DNA from: Pterobdella sp. o SKG-2022
Taxonomy: Eukaryota > Annelida > Clitellata > Hirudinida > Piscicolidae
NCBI GenBank assembly: GCA_964035795.1
Contig: OZ038322.1
Span: forward strand, 3,972,427 to 4,036,426
Length of the DNA: 64,000 nt
Direction: 5' to 3'
Of the stretch, positions 13,022-24,438 are shown one piece after another; position 1 is the stretch's first letter; each line of letters begins with the position of its first letter. The notes under the pieces were generated by a model. The model was not told the origin of the DNA. It saw only the letters and a program-made list of their open reading frames with translations, and did not search any database. The position numbers and the translations under genes are program-made.

Positions 13022-15184
13022 GTCGGCCCCTATAGCTCAATGATTGAGCATTAGACTAATTATCTAAAGTTACCGGGTTCGATCCCGCGTGGGCCGACAA
13101 TTAGCACCTGTTTCTCAGTGTGTTTTCGCTGCATTAAATTTGTAGCAATCGCTTTGATCTATAAGGAAAAGCGCTTTATAAATACCGCATTATTATTATT
13201 ATAATCATAAAATATATCTAAAAGACTTTTAATGATTATATTATTATAGTTTCTACAAGTTAAAAATTTAAATTATTTAAGTTTGCAATGGTAAGATATG
13301 AATGATAATCACCAAAATTCTCTTTTTTCAGAATGTTGGAGCCAGAAACGCCAACAATCAGAACCAACAAGCCAATAGGACAGCCTGAAAACTTCAGGTT
13401 TCCTATTTTATCAGCGAAAACTTTACACTCATGTTTTTATCTGATATTTTTGATAATTTCATCTAGATAAGTGATTCGAATATAATTTTAATGTTGAGGA
13501 TATTCGATGATTAATGTAAAAAATTAATTCCATCATTTTTATCTGCTTTTTTCAAGCCAAAGCAAAATTTTTGATAATCATTCAAATTTTAATTTGTTTT
13601 CAAATATTTATACTTCAACTCAATCTCTCAAGGTACGTCTCAGCCATCATCGATGCCGATGTCTTGCCTCCCACACAACGCAGAGTCAAACTCATCGGTA
13701 ACAACAATCAGAAGCAGTTGGGCTTCTTCGTCAGGGATGGCTACTCCATGCACCCAACATCTTCAGGCAGTCTCAAACGAGTTCCAGGAGTGTTTATATC
13801 TCGCTTGGTTCCTGGGGGCTTGGCTGAGAGCACTGGCTTATTGGCCGCCAACGATGAGGTTCTTGAAGTCAATGGAATCGAAGTGGCTGGAAAATCTCTT
13901 GATCAGGTATTTAAGCATTCAATATCACAAAACTGGTTGCAGAGTTTTAAATTCTAATGTTTTCAGGTGACAGACATGATGGTGGCCAACAGCAGTCATT
14001 TGATCATCACCATCAAACCATGCAACCAGTACACTCAAGTAACCCTCCCAAGCCCTAATACCAAGTCATTTGCCAGATCAAGTTATGATGATTTATCACG
14101 GTCGAAACTGCCCGGGTTGTCTGAAAGCAGAGCAAAAACTTTAGATTCTCGAATAACTAGCTCGTTGCATGACTTGAAAGCAGCCGCAAACGTCAATGGG
14201 GTTGAAGAAAAAGAAGGAAATAATTTAGAAAAAACGTTTGAAGAAGAGGATGATATCCGAGAATTTGTGAGAAGAGATCCTTCGGGAAGCTCAGCTTCAA
14301 ACAGGAATAGTACCCAACTAATGCAACAACAACAACAACTGGAACATCTGAAAAGATTGAATCTACAGAAGGAACAACTAGAAGAACAACTTAAACAACA
14401 ACAACACCAACAAAAACAATACGAACTACGAAAGCAACTAGAGCAACAAAAACTTCTCAAACAGTTTGAGCTGCAAGAACATATCAACCAACAAGACTCT
14501 CTTCTACAAAGCACACAGCACACTACATCAGACAATACGCCAGCAGAACAACGTAACTCCACCAGCAGCAACCACTTAAAATCCAACTCACAAAACCTTT
14601 ACTTTGATGCCTCAAACCATTTCTCAGACATACAACCGCCATATGAATTCAAAAATAACTTGACCAATAATGACAACAACCTTCTAAAATTTTCAAGAAA
14701 TGTTTTGATTAAAGATTTGCAGTCATTAGATCAACTAGACAAAAACTTTTATGACGAAGAAAACATCAGGTTCATTTATGGAAAAGTTATAATCATTTTG
14801 CTTGTGATGGAGAATAGTCTGGCCCAATTTTATTAAAAAACAAGTATTTTTTAAACAAAACTCACGAAACTTGAGAATGTAAGAGTTTCTTACTAAAAGC
14901 TTTGTGAATTTTGTTCAGTAAATATTTTGTTTGTTTTTGATACAAAGACTTTTTTTCTTACCATTCTCATGCTTCATCATCATAGCATTACCCTTTAAGC
15001 ACAATTAATAATTAACAATTTGTCAATCATTCTTCTTTCAAGATTTGTGGAAGGGGGTGGTTACGAGGAATCTGAAATATTTGGAAATTCTAGTCTTAGA
15101 ATAAACCCGCATTCAAACGTGAGAAGCAGGCTGTCAACTCGCTCTGTGGACCACAATATGAAGAAAAAGAAAAACAGGTTTTGA
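9136..15184 (+). CDS. PARD6: PAR-6 cell polarity protein (PB1, semi-CRIB, PDZ)
   Basis: Exons joined in phase: 9136-9144 (proposed, ATG TTT CAG only), 10075-10155, 11794-11926, 12258-12347, 12418-12475, 13332-13397, 13633-13906, 13967-14769 and 15043-15184 (TGA). The PB1 domain starts [19 protein letters not shown] and runs to [20 protein letters not shown]. The semi-CRIB is [20 protein letters not shown]. The PDZ domain contains [47 protein letters not shown] and [16 protein letters not shown]. In the family PAR-6 binds aPKC through PB1, Cdc42-GTP through CRIB/PDZ, and PAR-3 or Crumbs through PDZ at the apical cortex. Residues after the PDZ are unusual: a long glutamine-rich, probably coiled-coil segment (about 14316-14500). 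The first exon is an inference from phase and a good ATG context; all others are well supported. Confidence 0.9.
10160..10500. repeat. Dispersed repeat family A, copy 1 (in PAR-6 intron)
   Basis: Begins a few bases after a PAR-6 splice donor. It shares blocks with 11036-11390: tgt.ccggtaact.gg.ttgac, gcagt.g.cctagattatt, gctgccag.ccaag, ccacactag.gcactttgc, aaaaggttcattcac.aggcc, gatatcagaatatcag. No coding potential; probably a non-autonomous transposon or SINE-like element. Confidence 0.6.
11036..11390. repeat. Dispersed repeat family A, copy 2 (same PAR-6 intron)
   Basis: Same orientation and same internal order of blocks as copy 1, about 355 bp, starting gactgctgtgcatgtcctag and passing through gccagtccaagctgac and taccagaatatcagcttgtc. 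Both copies lie in one PAR-6 intron (10156-11793). Confidence 0.6.
11948..12091 (+). mobile_element. tRNA-derived SINE, diverged copy
   Basis: Follows the full SINE at 13023 in order: tagtttagtcggtaaagcct (A-box region), gttatctaaaataaccgggc then tcgat (B-box region), caattagca.ctgtg, ttttcgccacattaaatttt, agcgctttataagaact. It is diverged and lies in the PAR-6 intron before the 12258 exon. Confidence 0.65.
12877..13022. repeat. (ATT)n microsatellite
   Basis: About 146 bp of nearly pure TTA/ATT repeat with two TTATA interruptions. It directly precedes the SINE at 13023, which itself ends in ATT repeats, so it is probably an expanded SINE or LINE tail. Long isoleucine and tyrosine reading frames across it are artefacts. 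Confidence 0.9.
13023..13202 (+). mobile_element. tRNA-derived SINE, best-preserved copy
   Basis: The 5' 73 bases are tRNA-like: tcggccc pairs with the distal gggccga, the D stem is gctc/gagc, the anticodon stem is ttaga/tctaa, and the B box is gggttcgatcccg. A body follows (caattagcacctgtttctca, gtgttttcgctgcattaaat) and then aagcgctttataaataccgc and an (ATT)n tail. The tail resembles that of L2-like LINEs. Other copies or pieces lie at 11948, 34915, 49942 and 58668. It sits in a PAR-6 intron. Confidence 0.85.
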
Positions 15185-15961
15185 TGAGAACAACATTAGT
15201 TCTGATTTCTGATGACTTGATATATTCTTAATACTTTTTCCATTCAAGTGACCAAAATTTGTAATACTAAGACACTGTAATTATGAACAACTAAGTTAAG
15301 ATCCGTATCAATTTATAAATATTATTTATGAAAACGATATTTATTTTTTTATTTTATATTAAATGTGCCGTACCTATGTTGTATAAGTTCCACAAGCAAA
15401 TGACAATTTTAAATGGCTTTGATTATATTTCTAACAAGTTAGTCTCAACCGCGGTGTCCAGACAACCTTTTTTAACTTCACGATTCTTCGCATTAAATCG
15501 ATTTGGTGAACTAATTTTGTTTTAATTTATTTTGAGCATTTGAATTTTAGTTTATATCAAAATGCATCAACTCACGCCCAATTTCTATTATGAACTATAA
15601 ATTTCATTCTACGAATGCATGATTTCTTGATTTTCGACTTGAATATCTTTGCTTAATTGAAGTCAAATGATTTTTTAATATATTTCAAGTTAATTTTTCA
15701 TCAATGATTTCTTTTTAATTCAAAACTAATCGATATTAATCACAGAAACAAATAGGTAATTCAGAGAATTTCATTTTATGTTCACAAATTTTAATATCTT
15801 TATAATTGTTTTTCGAATAAAATAATAAACTTCTAAAAATATTTTTTTTAAATGTAAAAAACTACTAAAAATGAAACATAAAAACAAGTAAATTAACGTT
15901 AAAAATATCGACACACCCACACCCATCCGAAATATGATCAATAAAACATTAATGAAATGAT

Positions 15962-18900
15962 TCATACAAGCATGTATGAAAAGAAGACGAAGATGGCGAT
16001 GAGGATGATAAAGATCTTGAGCATTAGAGACCTCATCTTTGATATGCTCCTCAAGTACTTAACCAGTTCTCCATGGCCCTCCTCGATGTTCAATGCACCC
16101 TCATCCACGTTTGAGTCGATCCTTTGGTGTTGAGATAATATATGCACCATATAATCAATCCAATTAGATTATACTGCTGTACATGTCCCAGTAACTGGGT
16201 CGACAGTTGGCCTAGATTATTGATGCTATTATAGTGTAATTTATAAAACAAGCCATGTTGTTGTTAAATAAATATTTTTAAATTTAATTACTAGAAATTA
16301 ATGTACTAGATACAAAGGCTCATTCGACAAGAAATCTTTTAAAACTTACATTATGTACACAATAATATGAATTCAGCCTACAAAAATCTCAATTTAACCC
16401 CTGTGTTTGTGTCTAGTAAATTAATAGCAAATTCATATGTATTAACTACTAATAAATCCTTTGTGAATTGAAAGAGCTGCAATGAACCTGCAGACAACAT
16501 CAGCTTGTTCTTGCACCATGGTGGCCAACTGCTGAAAGATGCCTCCCAGTTCAACAATGGTCTGTTCAATGGCACCCACTTCATCCTCTGCCCTCACTAC
16601 CTCATCAGCGCCCCTTCGTTGCCTCAACATTTGTTGTTGCGGGGTATATGTGTTTGTGTTGGAATGATGGAAACTTGAGGCGTCAAAGTTGATAGCTGTG
16701 CTCTGGCTCAAGTTTTGACTGCTGTGACTTCTTGGGTATTGATTGGAGTGTGAAGCATTTTGATTGTTGAATGAATAATGTTGATTGTTGTTATATTGAT
16801 GGTTTTGGAAACTGTGGTTGAACAAAGGATTGCCTTGTGGACGGGTGTCATAATGGGGGTTGTGAGGTGCCAAGATTGGCTGTGCTGTGCCTTGATGTCT
16901 GTAGTCGCTTGTCGCTTGTTGGTTGTTATGAGGGTAGATATTTGTGGCTTGTTGGCTGTTATAAGGGTAGATATTTGTTGCTTGTTGGTTGTTAGAGTTA
17001 TAGTTATCAATAGTTTGTTGGTTGTTGAAGTTAGAAACATTGCTTTCTTTATGTTGTGGAAGGTAACCATTGTTTTTTTGTGACGTCACATGCTTGTCTG
17101 TTTCAAGTGTTTCGTTGAAAGATTCATATAAATTATTCAAAATTTTAAATGTTAAAAATAACCTGCGAAATTGGCCTTTGATTTGGTTAAAATCTGAAAA
17201 AAAAACGTTGATGTGAGCTTTTTTGGTTGTTAGAATTGTTAGTACAACGTGAAAAGACATGCACTGAATTGAAGAAATAAAAATGTGTAACATTTAAAAA
17301 ACAAATGCAACTGATCTGCCAGAGATTGTATATCGTTTAGAATGAACTTCAACAAATCAAAATCAACTCAAAGGTTTATAGACCCAAACGCACCAAGATT
17401 ATAATAACAATAACAAGCACTTGATTTGCCACGAACCAGTGTTAATGTTCATACAAATGTAAATATAATCAAAAGCGCGTTTTGTTGCCTTCATAACTTA
17501 ACTTGTGATCATTTTCAACACCGACACAACATGCATGACCTCACCTCCTTCTGGGTCTGTAATGTGTTTTTGAACTCTGAAGATAAGGACACAAACCTCG
17601 TCTGTGGATTTCACATCATCTTTATGTATAAGTGTTCATGTGTTGTTATGAGGATGTATAATTAGTTATCTGTTTGCATAATTATTTGTAACAAGTCATG
17701 TGTTTACAATCATTCATGTAGGATGAAATTATCATCCTCATCTATATTATTTTTTGGGATTGGATGAAGATCACATATATGCAATGTGCCATTTATGAGT
17801 GGGATTTGTGTGTGTATGTGAGTAATGATTAATTTGTGTGGCAGTTCCTTGAGTTTCATACACGTATGATTGGTGATTCTTAAAGAAGGATATTTTTTAA
17901 TTTTATTTAGTCAGATTATTGGCTCTATCATCTTGATATTGCCACACCTTTCAACCCAGATTTTTTATAAATGAAAAATTAAATGTATAAATAAACGTGA
18001 AGTTTTTCAAATAATAAACGTTAATAACAATATGAGTGAATCAGTTGTATCAGTGGTGATAATGATGATGATGATGATAAAAGCGTTGTCAGCAGTGTGA
18101 CTCTTGGTCTTCCTCTAAATCTTTTCTTATTCTTGGCTCCTTCGTCCAATTGCTGTAGACAGAATTTCAGGCATGCCTTTGCTGGAGCTTCATCATCTTG
18201 CTGCAATACGTGTTCTTACAACTTTTCTGGCCTTTTTTCTATAGTTTTGCTCAATGGTATGCTCTGAGTTGTTGAATACAGTCTTTTATTGCTTATATGT
18301 CTTGGATGGTAGATGTTCAACACCTGCCTAAGTTGTTTTCAATGGAAGGCATCTATTTTAGTCCACTGGGTTTGGACATATCCTAGAAATTTCCATTGTA
18401 TGGCAAGATCGATAAAATCATGGCGTTGTATACTTGTAACTTTTTCTTTTCTTTTAGTTTTTGACAACTTGAAGAATGCTGCATTAGCAAGTGATTTCCT
18501 TCTTGTTAGATCTTGTTCTTCGCCGATTAAACTTCCGAATTGTTTTGTTTTACGCCATATAGACTCATTGGTGCCTCTTTTCATTAGGGGTTTTTCTGTT
18601 TTTGAAAGATTGACATAGAGATTCCAAACGGGATAGTGAGAGGTGAAATAGTTTGGTATCAATTTAGTGTAAAAGGGAGTTTGAGAGAATAAAATTTAGT
18701 TGTTTTTCAATGTATTCATTATGAAACAAAAATGATATAATATAAATTGAGATACAAAAATTTGGATTATAAGAAAAAATCTTAAAAAACATGAAATTTG
18801 ATAAACATAATGCCAATACATAGCAATAACCTTCAGATTGAGAACAATGGCTTGCAGATGAAGTTTGCTTTGTTTTGTGTAGGTAGTCTGCTTCTTGACG

Positions 18901-19891
18901 TACTGCAAAAATATTATAAAACTATTCATCTAGTAATTATAAGAAATATATTTTGACCCAAAATAGCATTTATGATCCTCTTAGAAACATCGTATGTAGC
19001 TTTTTTTCAATAGTCTTTTGTTTATATATAAATTTGTATCTAGAAAATGCAAATTTCTGAGAAAATAAACAAAAAAAAGAATAATCAAATTTTAAATTTA
19101 AAAAAATTCAAGAAATTGAAAACTTAAAAAATTAGTTAATTTTCTGCATCATATAATTAATTAAATATAAATATTGTTATCTAAAATAAATGTTAGGACT
19201 GAAACCACAAAACCTGCTCGAGTTTTTCCAAGTCCTTCTTGAGAGCTGTTATGTCTTGTTTGATGACATCCTGTATTTCTAGCACTCTGCCTTCATTCTC
19301 TTCATCATAATTTGCTAAAACTTTGTGGAGTAATAGTTTTGAGGTTAAGATATGAGGTCAATATGGTTTAGATATAGTTGTTAGTTGATTAAAGACATTT
19401 TGATATTTTTGGTTAAATTTAATTATATGGAATTTGAATATATAATTGATTAATTGAGCAATTATGAAAAATCATACTTAAGTTTAGTGATTCGAGCTTT
19501 TCAGCTGTTTGAGCCAAATCTGTCAATGCTGTTCTGTTTGAATAGAATTAATTTAAATAAAACTTTCAAATCGATTGTTAAAATGAAAAATAAATATTTT
19601 CGAGTATGAAACTTTATTGGAAAAAATTTTTGTACCTTGATACTTTTAAGAAATCTGTAAATTTTGACTGTCTTGGTTTTTTGCTTTGTATTAACTGCTA
19701 GAAAATGTTTTGAAAACTGAAATTAAAACATAAAAATAACAGTTTTGAGACTAAGATTGATATATAATATAATATAGTAAGTTTAATGCCTTTTTATTAT
19801 CGCTGTTCTTTACAATGGATGTGAACTCGTATGTTCTGTTAATGACTTTGTAGCTGAAAACATCTTCGTATTTCTCAGTTTCATATTTCAT
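15962..19891 (-). CDS. STX5: Syntaxin-5-like Qa-SNARE
   Basis: Minus-strand exons in phase: 19814-19891 (ATG), 19636-19697, 19478-19533, 19214-19314, 18831-18902, 17163-17193, 16488-17097 and 15962-16121 (TGA). The N-terminal helical part has RQSKFTDFLKVSR, LTDLAQTAEKLESL and EIQDVIKQDITALKKDLEKL, matching the Habc region of syntaxin 5. The Qa-SNARE helix is IEQTIVELGGIFQQLATMVQ followed by EQADVV and RIDSNVDEGALNIEEGH, with the zero-layer glutamine in MVQEQ. It ends in a single tail-anchor segment (MLKIFIILIAIFVFFSYMLV). In the family it mediates ER-Golgi and intra-Golgi fusion. Unusual: about 150 residues between the two domains are asparagine/glutamine-rich with repeats of NNQQATNIYP type. 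An RT remnant and a family A repeat sit in its introns. The first exon is the least certain. Confidence 0.88.
16166..16330. repeat. Dispersed repeat family A, truncated copy 3
   Basis: Matches the start of copies 1 and 2 (tgctgtacatgtcccagtaa, then ctgggtcgacag and ttggcctagattattgatgc), then diverges, with a later aggctcattcgacaag block. It lies in the last intron of the syntaxin gene. Confidence 0.55.
18020..18665 (-). pseudogene. Non-LTR reverse transcriptase fragment (3' end)
   Basis: Minus-strand reading gives the late part of a LINE reverse transcriptase: a piece with KTKQFGSLIGEEQDLTRRK and LANAAFFKLSKTKRKEKVT, and near the 3' end RFRGRPRVTLLTTLL, the GRP motif common at the end of such ORFs. 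Frames are broken. It lies in a syntaxin intron in the same orientation as the gene. Confidence 0.65.
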
Positions 19892-20599
19892 CTTAAGAAT
19901 ATTATATTATAAAATACTACACAAGACTATATGAAGAAAATTTATGCAACGTATCACTTCACTTTAAAATCTTTTTGCACTTAATTATGAATTAGTTATA
20001 AGCATTAATCATAAAAAATTTAATAACAAAAAATTAAAAGTTCAATTTACTATAAAACATTTCAATGTTTGAGTTCTTACAAATTTTTTAGGTTTTTAAA
20101 ATATCATAACGCAGTACGAGTGACAGGCACATCGCGTTTACGCAAGAGTATTGAAGGGCGAGCCTATAGTTCCTGAACCAATCATAGAATTTCAAAAAAA
20201 AAGTGAGAAAAGTACTGAAATAATCATTTTTAGAAGTTTCATGAAAAAACTAACAGTTATCAACTAACAAAGCTTTTTGTACAATCCGTGAATATTTAAA
20301 CATTATGATACATGAAAATTGATTTGCATACATTTGGATTGATTTAACAGCGTTGAAAATCCACATTTGGGGATTTTGAATAGATTTTAAATAAAAGAAT
20401 ATTCATTGTGCATAATTTTAATTTTAAAAATAAATAATAAATTCTAACAAAATCCTAACAAAACATATGATTGGTGCATAACTGATTGGCTAATCTTAAA
20501 GCAGTGCTTCGTACCTTGGAACCTCTTTAACGAGTGAGTTGAAGACTCTCAGTGAAAGTTCACGCTTACTATAGAAAGCTAGCACCTTTTCGGTCTCGG

Positions 20600-21473
20600 T
20601 CAAAAAGTAGAAAAGTTACCGTTCGTGTATTGCTTTATGCCGATGACACTGCTCTTTGTGCATCTTCTCTCAGCCAGCTGCAAGACTTTCTAAACTGCTT
20701 TAGTAGTGCATGTAAACATTTTGGTTTTACTATTAGCCTGGAAAAAAATGTAATCATGTATTTTGGTTCTAAAGATCATAACTTTACAGTTGATGAGTCC
20801 TTGCTAAAGGAAGTTGGTATTTTTACCTACCTCGGTTCTTCCCTAATAAAAAAACACGTGTGTTGATCATGAAATCACTATCAGAATGAGAAAGGCTTCT
20901 ACAGTTTTTGGTCGACTAACAAAGCGTGTTTGGAAAAATCAGCATCTTAGCTTTCGCACCAAGGTTAGAGTTTATGAAGCATGTGATCTTAGTATTCTTT
21001 TATATGGCGCTGTTACTTGGGTAACTTATCGCCAACAAGAGTCTAGACTCATTGCTTTCCATACTAGGTACCTGAGGTTCCGTCAAACTAAAACTTGGAA
21101 AGACAAAATAACAAATGAGAAGCTATTTGAGATTACGGGTTCCACTCCTTTCTCTTCCTTGCTAAAGTTTTATCGGTTAAGCTGGGCTGGTTATTTGAAC
21201 CGTATGCCAAGTCCCTACATCCCTCGTCTCCACCGTGTACTAGAAGAAGGTAGTCGTCCAGTGGGTAGGCCACATATCCGATATAAGGATGTTTTGAAAC
21301 GGAATAGGAATGACTTTTCAATTCGTCCTTATACTTGGAATGCAATTGCTTGTGACCGCAGTGGCTGGAAAAATTTGCTACACACAAGACGCACTCATGA
21401 CTCAAGAAAAATTCTTAATGAGCTCCGAGATAGTCAGATAAAACAGTCTTCAAACCTTCAGATTTTGAGTTAA
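20600..21473 (+). pseudogene. LINE reverse transcriptase fragment with YADDT motif
   Basis: Two adjoining frames (20552-20866 and 20886-21473, one frameshift apart) give VRVLLYADDTALCASSLSQL, YLGSSL, FGRLTKRVWKNQHLSFRTK, LLYGAVTWV, FHTRYLRF, then AGYLNRMPSPYIPRLHRVLE and GSRPVGRPHIRYKDVLKR. This is the catalytic box through the C-terminal thumb of a non-LTR retrotransposon. Upstream fingers and the endonuclease are absent. A MITE-like terminus (ttcacgcttactatagaaag) lies just before it. Confidence 0.8.
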
Positions 21474-21564
21474 CCCTGGCATGATCATAATTGATAAAGC
21501 CTGCCAACCAACAAACAACAACTATAGAAAGAAATAATAAACTTCTTTAGCCAAAGTAAATACT

Positions 21565-21681
21565 GCAAATTATTTGAACACTAAAGGTAATTTTATTAAG
21601 TACAAAGCTTTTCGTAATGTTACTTTGTTAACGAAAAGCTTTGTACTTAATAAAATTACTTTTAGTGTTCAAATAATTTGC
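21565..21681. repeat. Long near-perfect inverted repeat (51-nt arms, 15-nt loop)
   Basis: The left arm 21565-21615 and right arm 21631-21681 are reverse complements with a single mismatch. Arm ends read gcaaattatttgaacactaa and acaaagcttttcgt. Both outer flanks carry ctatagaaag, a MITE terminus motif seen elsewhere in the window. Confidence 0.95.
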
Positions 21682-21949
21682 AACTATAGAAAGCATAAAG
21701 TTTTATTACTGGTCAATAGGATTGAAGCAAAATTTAACCATATTTTTAAATTTGTTATTTATTCTGCTAAAAAAGCATTGTTTTGGTTTAGTTTTGTTTT
21801 GCTATTCTGAATTAATATTTTCCAAATAAATGATACAATTTAAATGATTTCTTAGCGTAAGAGACAGCAAATTAAAAAATATCTCGTCCAAATCTGCTTC
21901 AGTTCTATTGGTCAAAAAAAAACGATATGCTTTCTATAAAAAGCGTGAA
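21681..21949. mobile_element. MITE-like element, second copy
   Basis: Left end caactatagaaagcataaag then actggtcaataggattgaag; right end aaatctgcttcagttctatt, ggtcaa, tttctataaaaagcgtgaa. Internal blocks (aaaagcattgttttggttta) match the 5019-5277 copy. It is more diverged at the left terminus and abuts the 51-nt hairpin. Confidence 0.6.
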
Positions 21950-24438
21950 GTGTTTGATTACTCATAAATAATATTACATTTCAACAACTCGTTTTTTGTC
22001 GTTTTTAAAATCTAACTATCTAAGAGTGGCCAACAAAACAATTTTGGAATAAGTCGTTTCAATTTTTGTTGTTTTTTGAAAATGCCAAGATTAATATTCG
22101 AACTCAACAAAGTTCAACTTCAAGGTCACAGAAATAACAGCAAAAAAAATTAATATTACCAATTGGATTTTTTGAACAACACCGCAAAAAAGGCTTTAAA
22201 CTTCACTTTAAAGATCCCATCATCAAAAACCCCCTGAAAGAGAGTTTCTTTGAATGTCGCATTCACCACTGATACTTGATTTGTGAATGATCTTATCACA
22301 TCAAGCTGTATGCTTCGAAATTTCTATATCCGTTGCAGATATTTATAGTACCCAAGCGGTTGCAGCATATTTAATCATCGGCAATAAAGTTTATGTCAAA
22401 GTTCTACCACTCTTTTTTTTTAAAGTTTAATCAACTGGTTCTGAAAAGTAGTATGAAAAGGTTTGTGGGAAAAACTGAACTGACATCACATCGTTGTTGA
22501 CGCAAAATTTGCTTTTCCAACTACAAGACCATAGTGAGAAAAATGAGAAAAATTCTGTGTTTTCCATGAGTGGTAGTTTTTAAATTGGCGGGGTTTATAG
22601 TGGTATTAAGAAAAGCCTATCTAGACAGTTTTAGTCAAAAAGTTGACTTATGGTTCCTTGTTTTACAGCTTCTTTATCAACCCCTATTACCAGTTGGGTG
22701 AGATATGGTTTTCCGAGGCTCACGAAAAAAGTGTTGATAAAAATTGTGAAGAAAAGTGAGCATTATTCTACTTTAGTGTGTGAGTATGATCTGCATTCAT
22801 TTATCAAAAGTATGAAAAATCCCTGAAACTTCACTGAATTCTTATGAAAGTTGTCAAAAATACAAAATATTTAATTAAGCAATTAATATTGAAACTGCTC
22901 CAAAAATACTCATCAACATAAATTTTTGTTGAATACAAAAAATATATTCAAACTTTTCAATTGTTTTTTAAATTTTTAAAAATATTTTAGTAATAATATA
23001 ATATAAAAATAAGATTAGTTTTTCATTAATGGATTATTGCTGTTTACTTTTAGCGCCAGTAGTAATCGCTGTTATTTGTTGCTAATCTTTTTTCTTTTCA
23101 AAAGTATTCTTCCAACATTTCGATATTATAATAGTTTTTCATTTTTTATAGCATTATGCCTCACATACTAACGTTCTACCTTATTAATTTTTTTTAATCC
23201 TTCACAAGTTTTCATTAGATTTAATTGAAATTCATTCATGAAATTAGATGACGCATATTCATTCATACTATTTCAAGAATTTCCATCATTTTTTTATAAT
23301 TGCCATAATAGTTGTCATTACATAATAACCCTAAACTATTAAAATATTTTAAAATCTTCATACCAGCAATATCTTTTAAACAAACTATGCATTTCAATGC
23401 TTGCTAAAACTTTACATGCAATTCTTTTTTTCTATTTTTTCTTCTCCCATTTTTTTTACCTTATTTAAAATTGGAAGGTTTTTATTTTATTTCCTTCTCC
23501 ACTTGTGAAAAGATTCACTATTCATTGTATTTCACATGTAGCACTATCTTGACTTCCTTGAACAATCCCATCTCATTTTGCTCATATTACTTTATCATTG
23601 TTTTTTTCATTCTTATTCATAAGGATTTTTTTCCTATTTGAATTTTTCTATTTTTGGAGTGTATTATAAGTGATGAATTTGCCTCACTTTTGTAGTTTCC
23701 TTGTTGGTTAACCTTTTTTTTTGTATTATATCTCTCCCGTTTATTTAGAATATCTTCTTTATTCTCAAAGCTCCGTTTTTTTTTCAATTTCTTTATTATG
23801 TTTTCATGGTTTTGGGTTGTTCTTTATTTATTCAAATTTTCCAACTTTGTTTCCCATTTCTATGAACACTTTTCCATAGCTACTTAGTTTATTCATATGT
23901 CATTGCCAAAAATTCATTTACATAATTTTTGGCTAATGGTTATAATATTCAAATGTTTTCACACACTTCTCATCCTTTTTATTATTTTCTGGATAGCTTC
24001 TTTCATTGGGTATATATAATTTTAAGTTAGGAAAATGTGTTTAGAGCAAAATGGAAATTTATTCGTGAAAAAACTTTAGATTGCTATAAAAATATTTTTT
24101 GATTTTATATTTAAAATGATCAAATCTGAAAACTAAACTAAACCTCTATATATATCTTCTACACACATATCTCATTTCAGGACAAGTCTCACCATATTAT
24201 AATTCTCTATAGCTCCAAACCGTATATAATGTTTGAGATGAGCACTAAGATACCAAGCCAGCATGATAATCATACTTTTTCTCTGTATTCTTTTCAAATT
24301 AGCAGACGGGTAGTTTGAACTATAGTACTCATGTTTCAATAACTTCATTAGTTTATTCTTTAATACAGTGATGGTTTTTTTTAGATATAAAAGATGCTTG
24401 TAAAGCAAAACCATAAAAAAAGAAATAATTTGATACAG
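21950..24438. other. Gene-poor stretch upstream of or within the EndoU gene
   Basis: About 2.5 kb that is AT-rich, with a strikingly T-rich plus strand at 23050-24000. It should contain the EndoU promoter and 5' exons. A possible small exon ends at a GTGAGC donor near 22755, but I could not connect it by phase and do not claim it. Confidence 0.4.

Noticed and set aside
12835..13054. Long tyrosine- or isoleucine-only reading frames
   Set aside because: Direct translation of an ATT microsatellite.
13023..13096. Functional tRNA gene (anticodon-like AAT)
   Set aside because: Cloverleaf arms partly pair, but spacing between acceptor and D arm is too long, the T stem has mismatches, and the sequence continues into a SINE body present at several loci.
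14083..14586. 167-codon cysteine- and serine-rich minus-strand ORF
   Set aside because: Antisense shadow of the glutamine-rich PAR-6 exon.
16778..17083. 101-codon plus-strand hydrophobic ORF
   Set aside because: Antisense shadow of the N/Q-rich syntaxin exon.
22649..22828. Possible short exon or ORF upstream of EndoU
   Set aside because: Cannot be joined in phase and resembles nothing in EndoU N-termini.
23050..24000. T-rich stretch as a special strand-asymmetric element
   Set aside because: The genome is AT-rich throughout, and low-complexity T runs without repeats are not informative.
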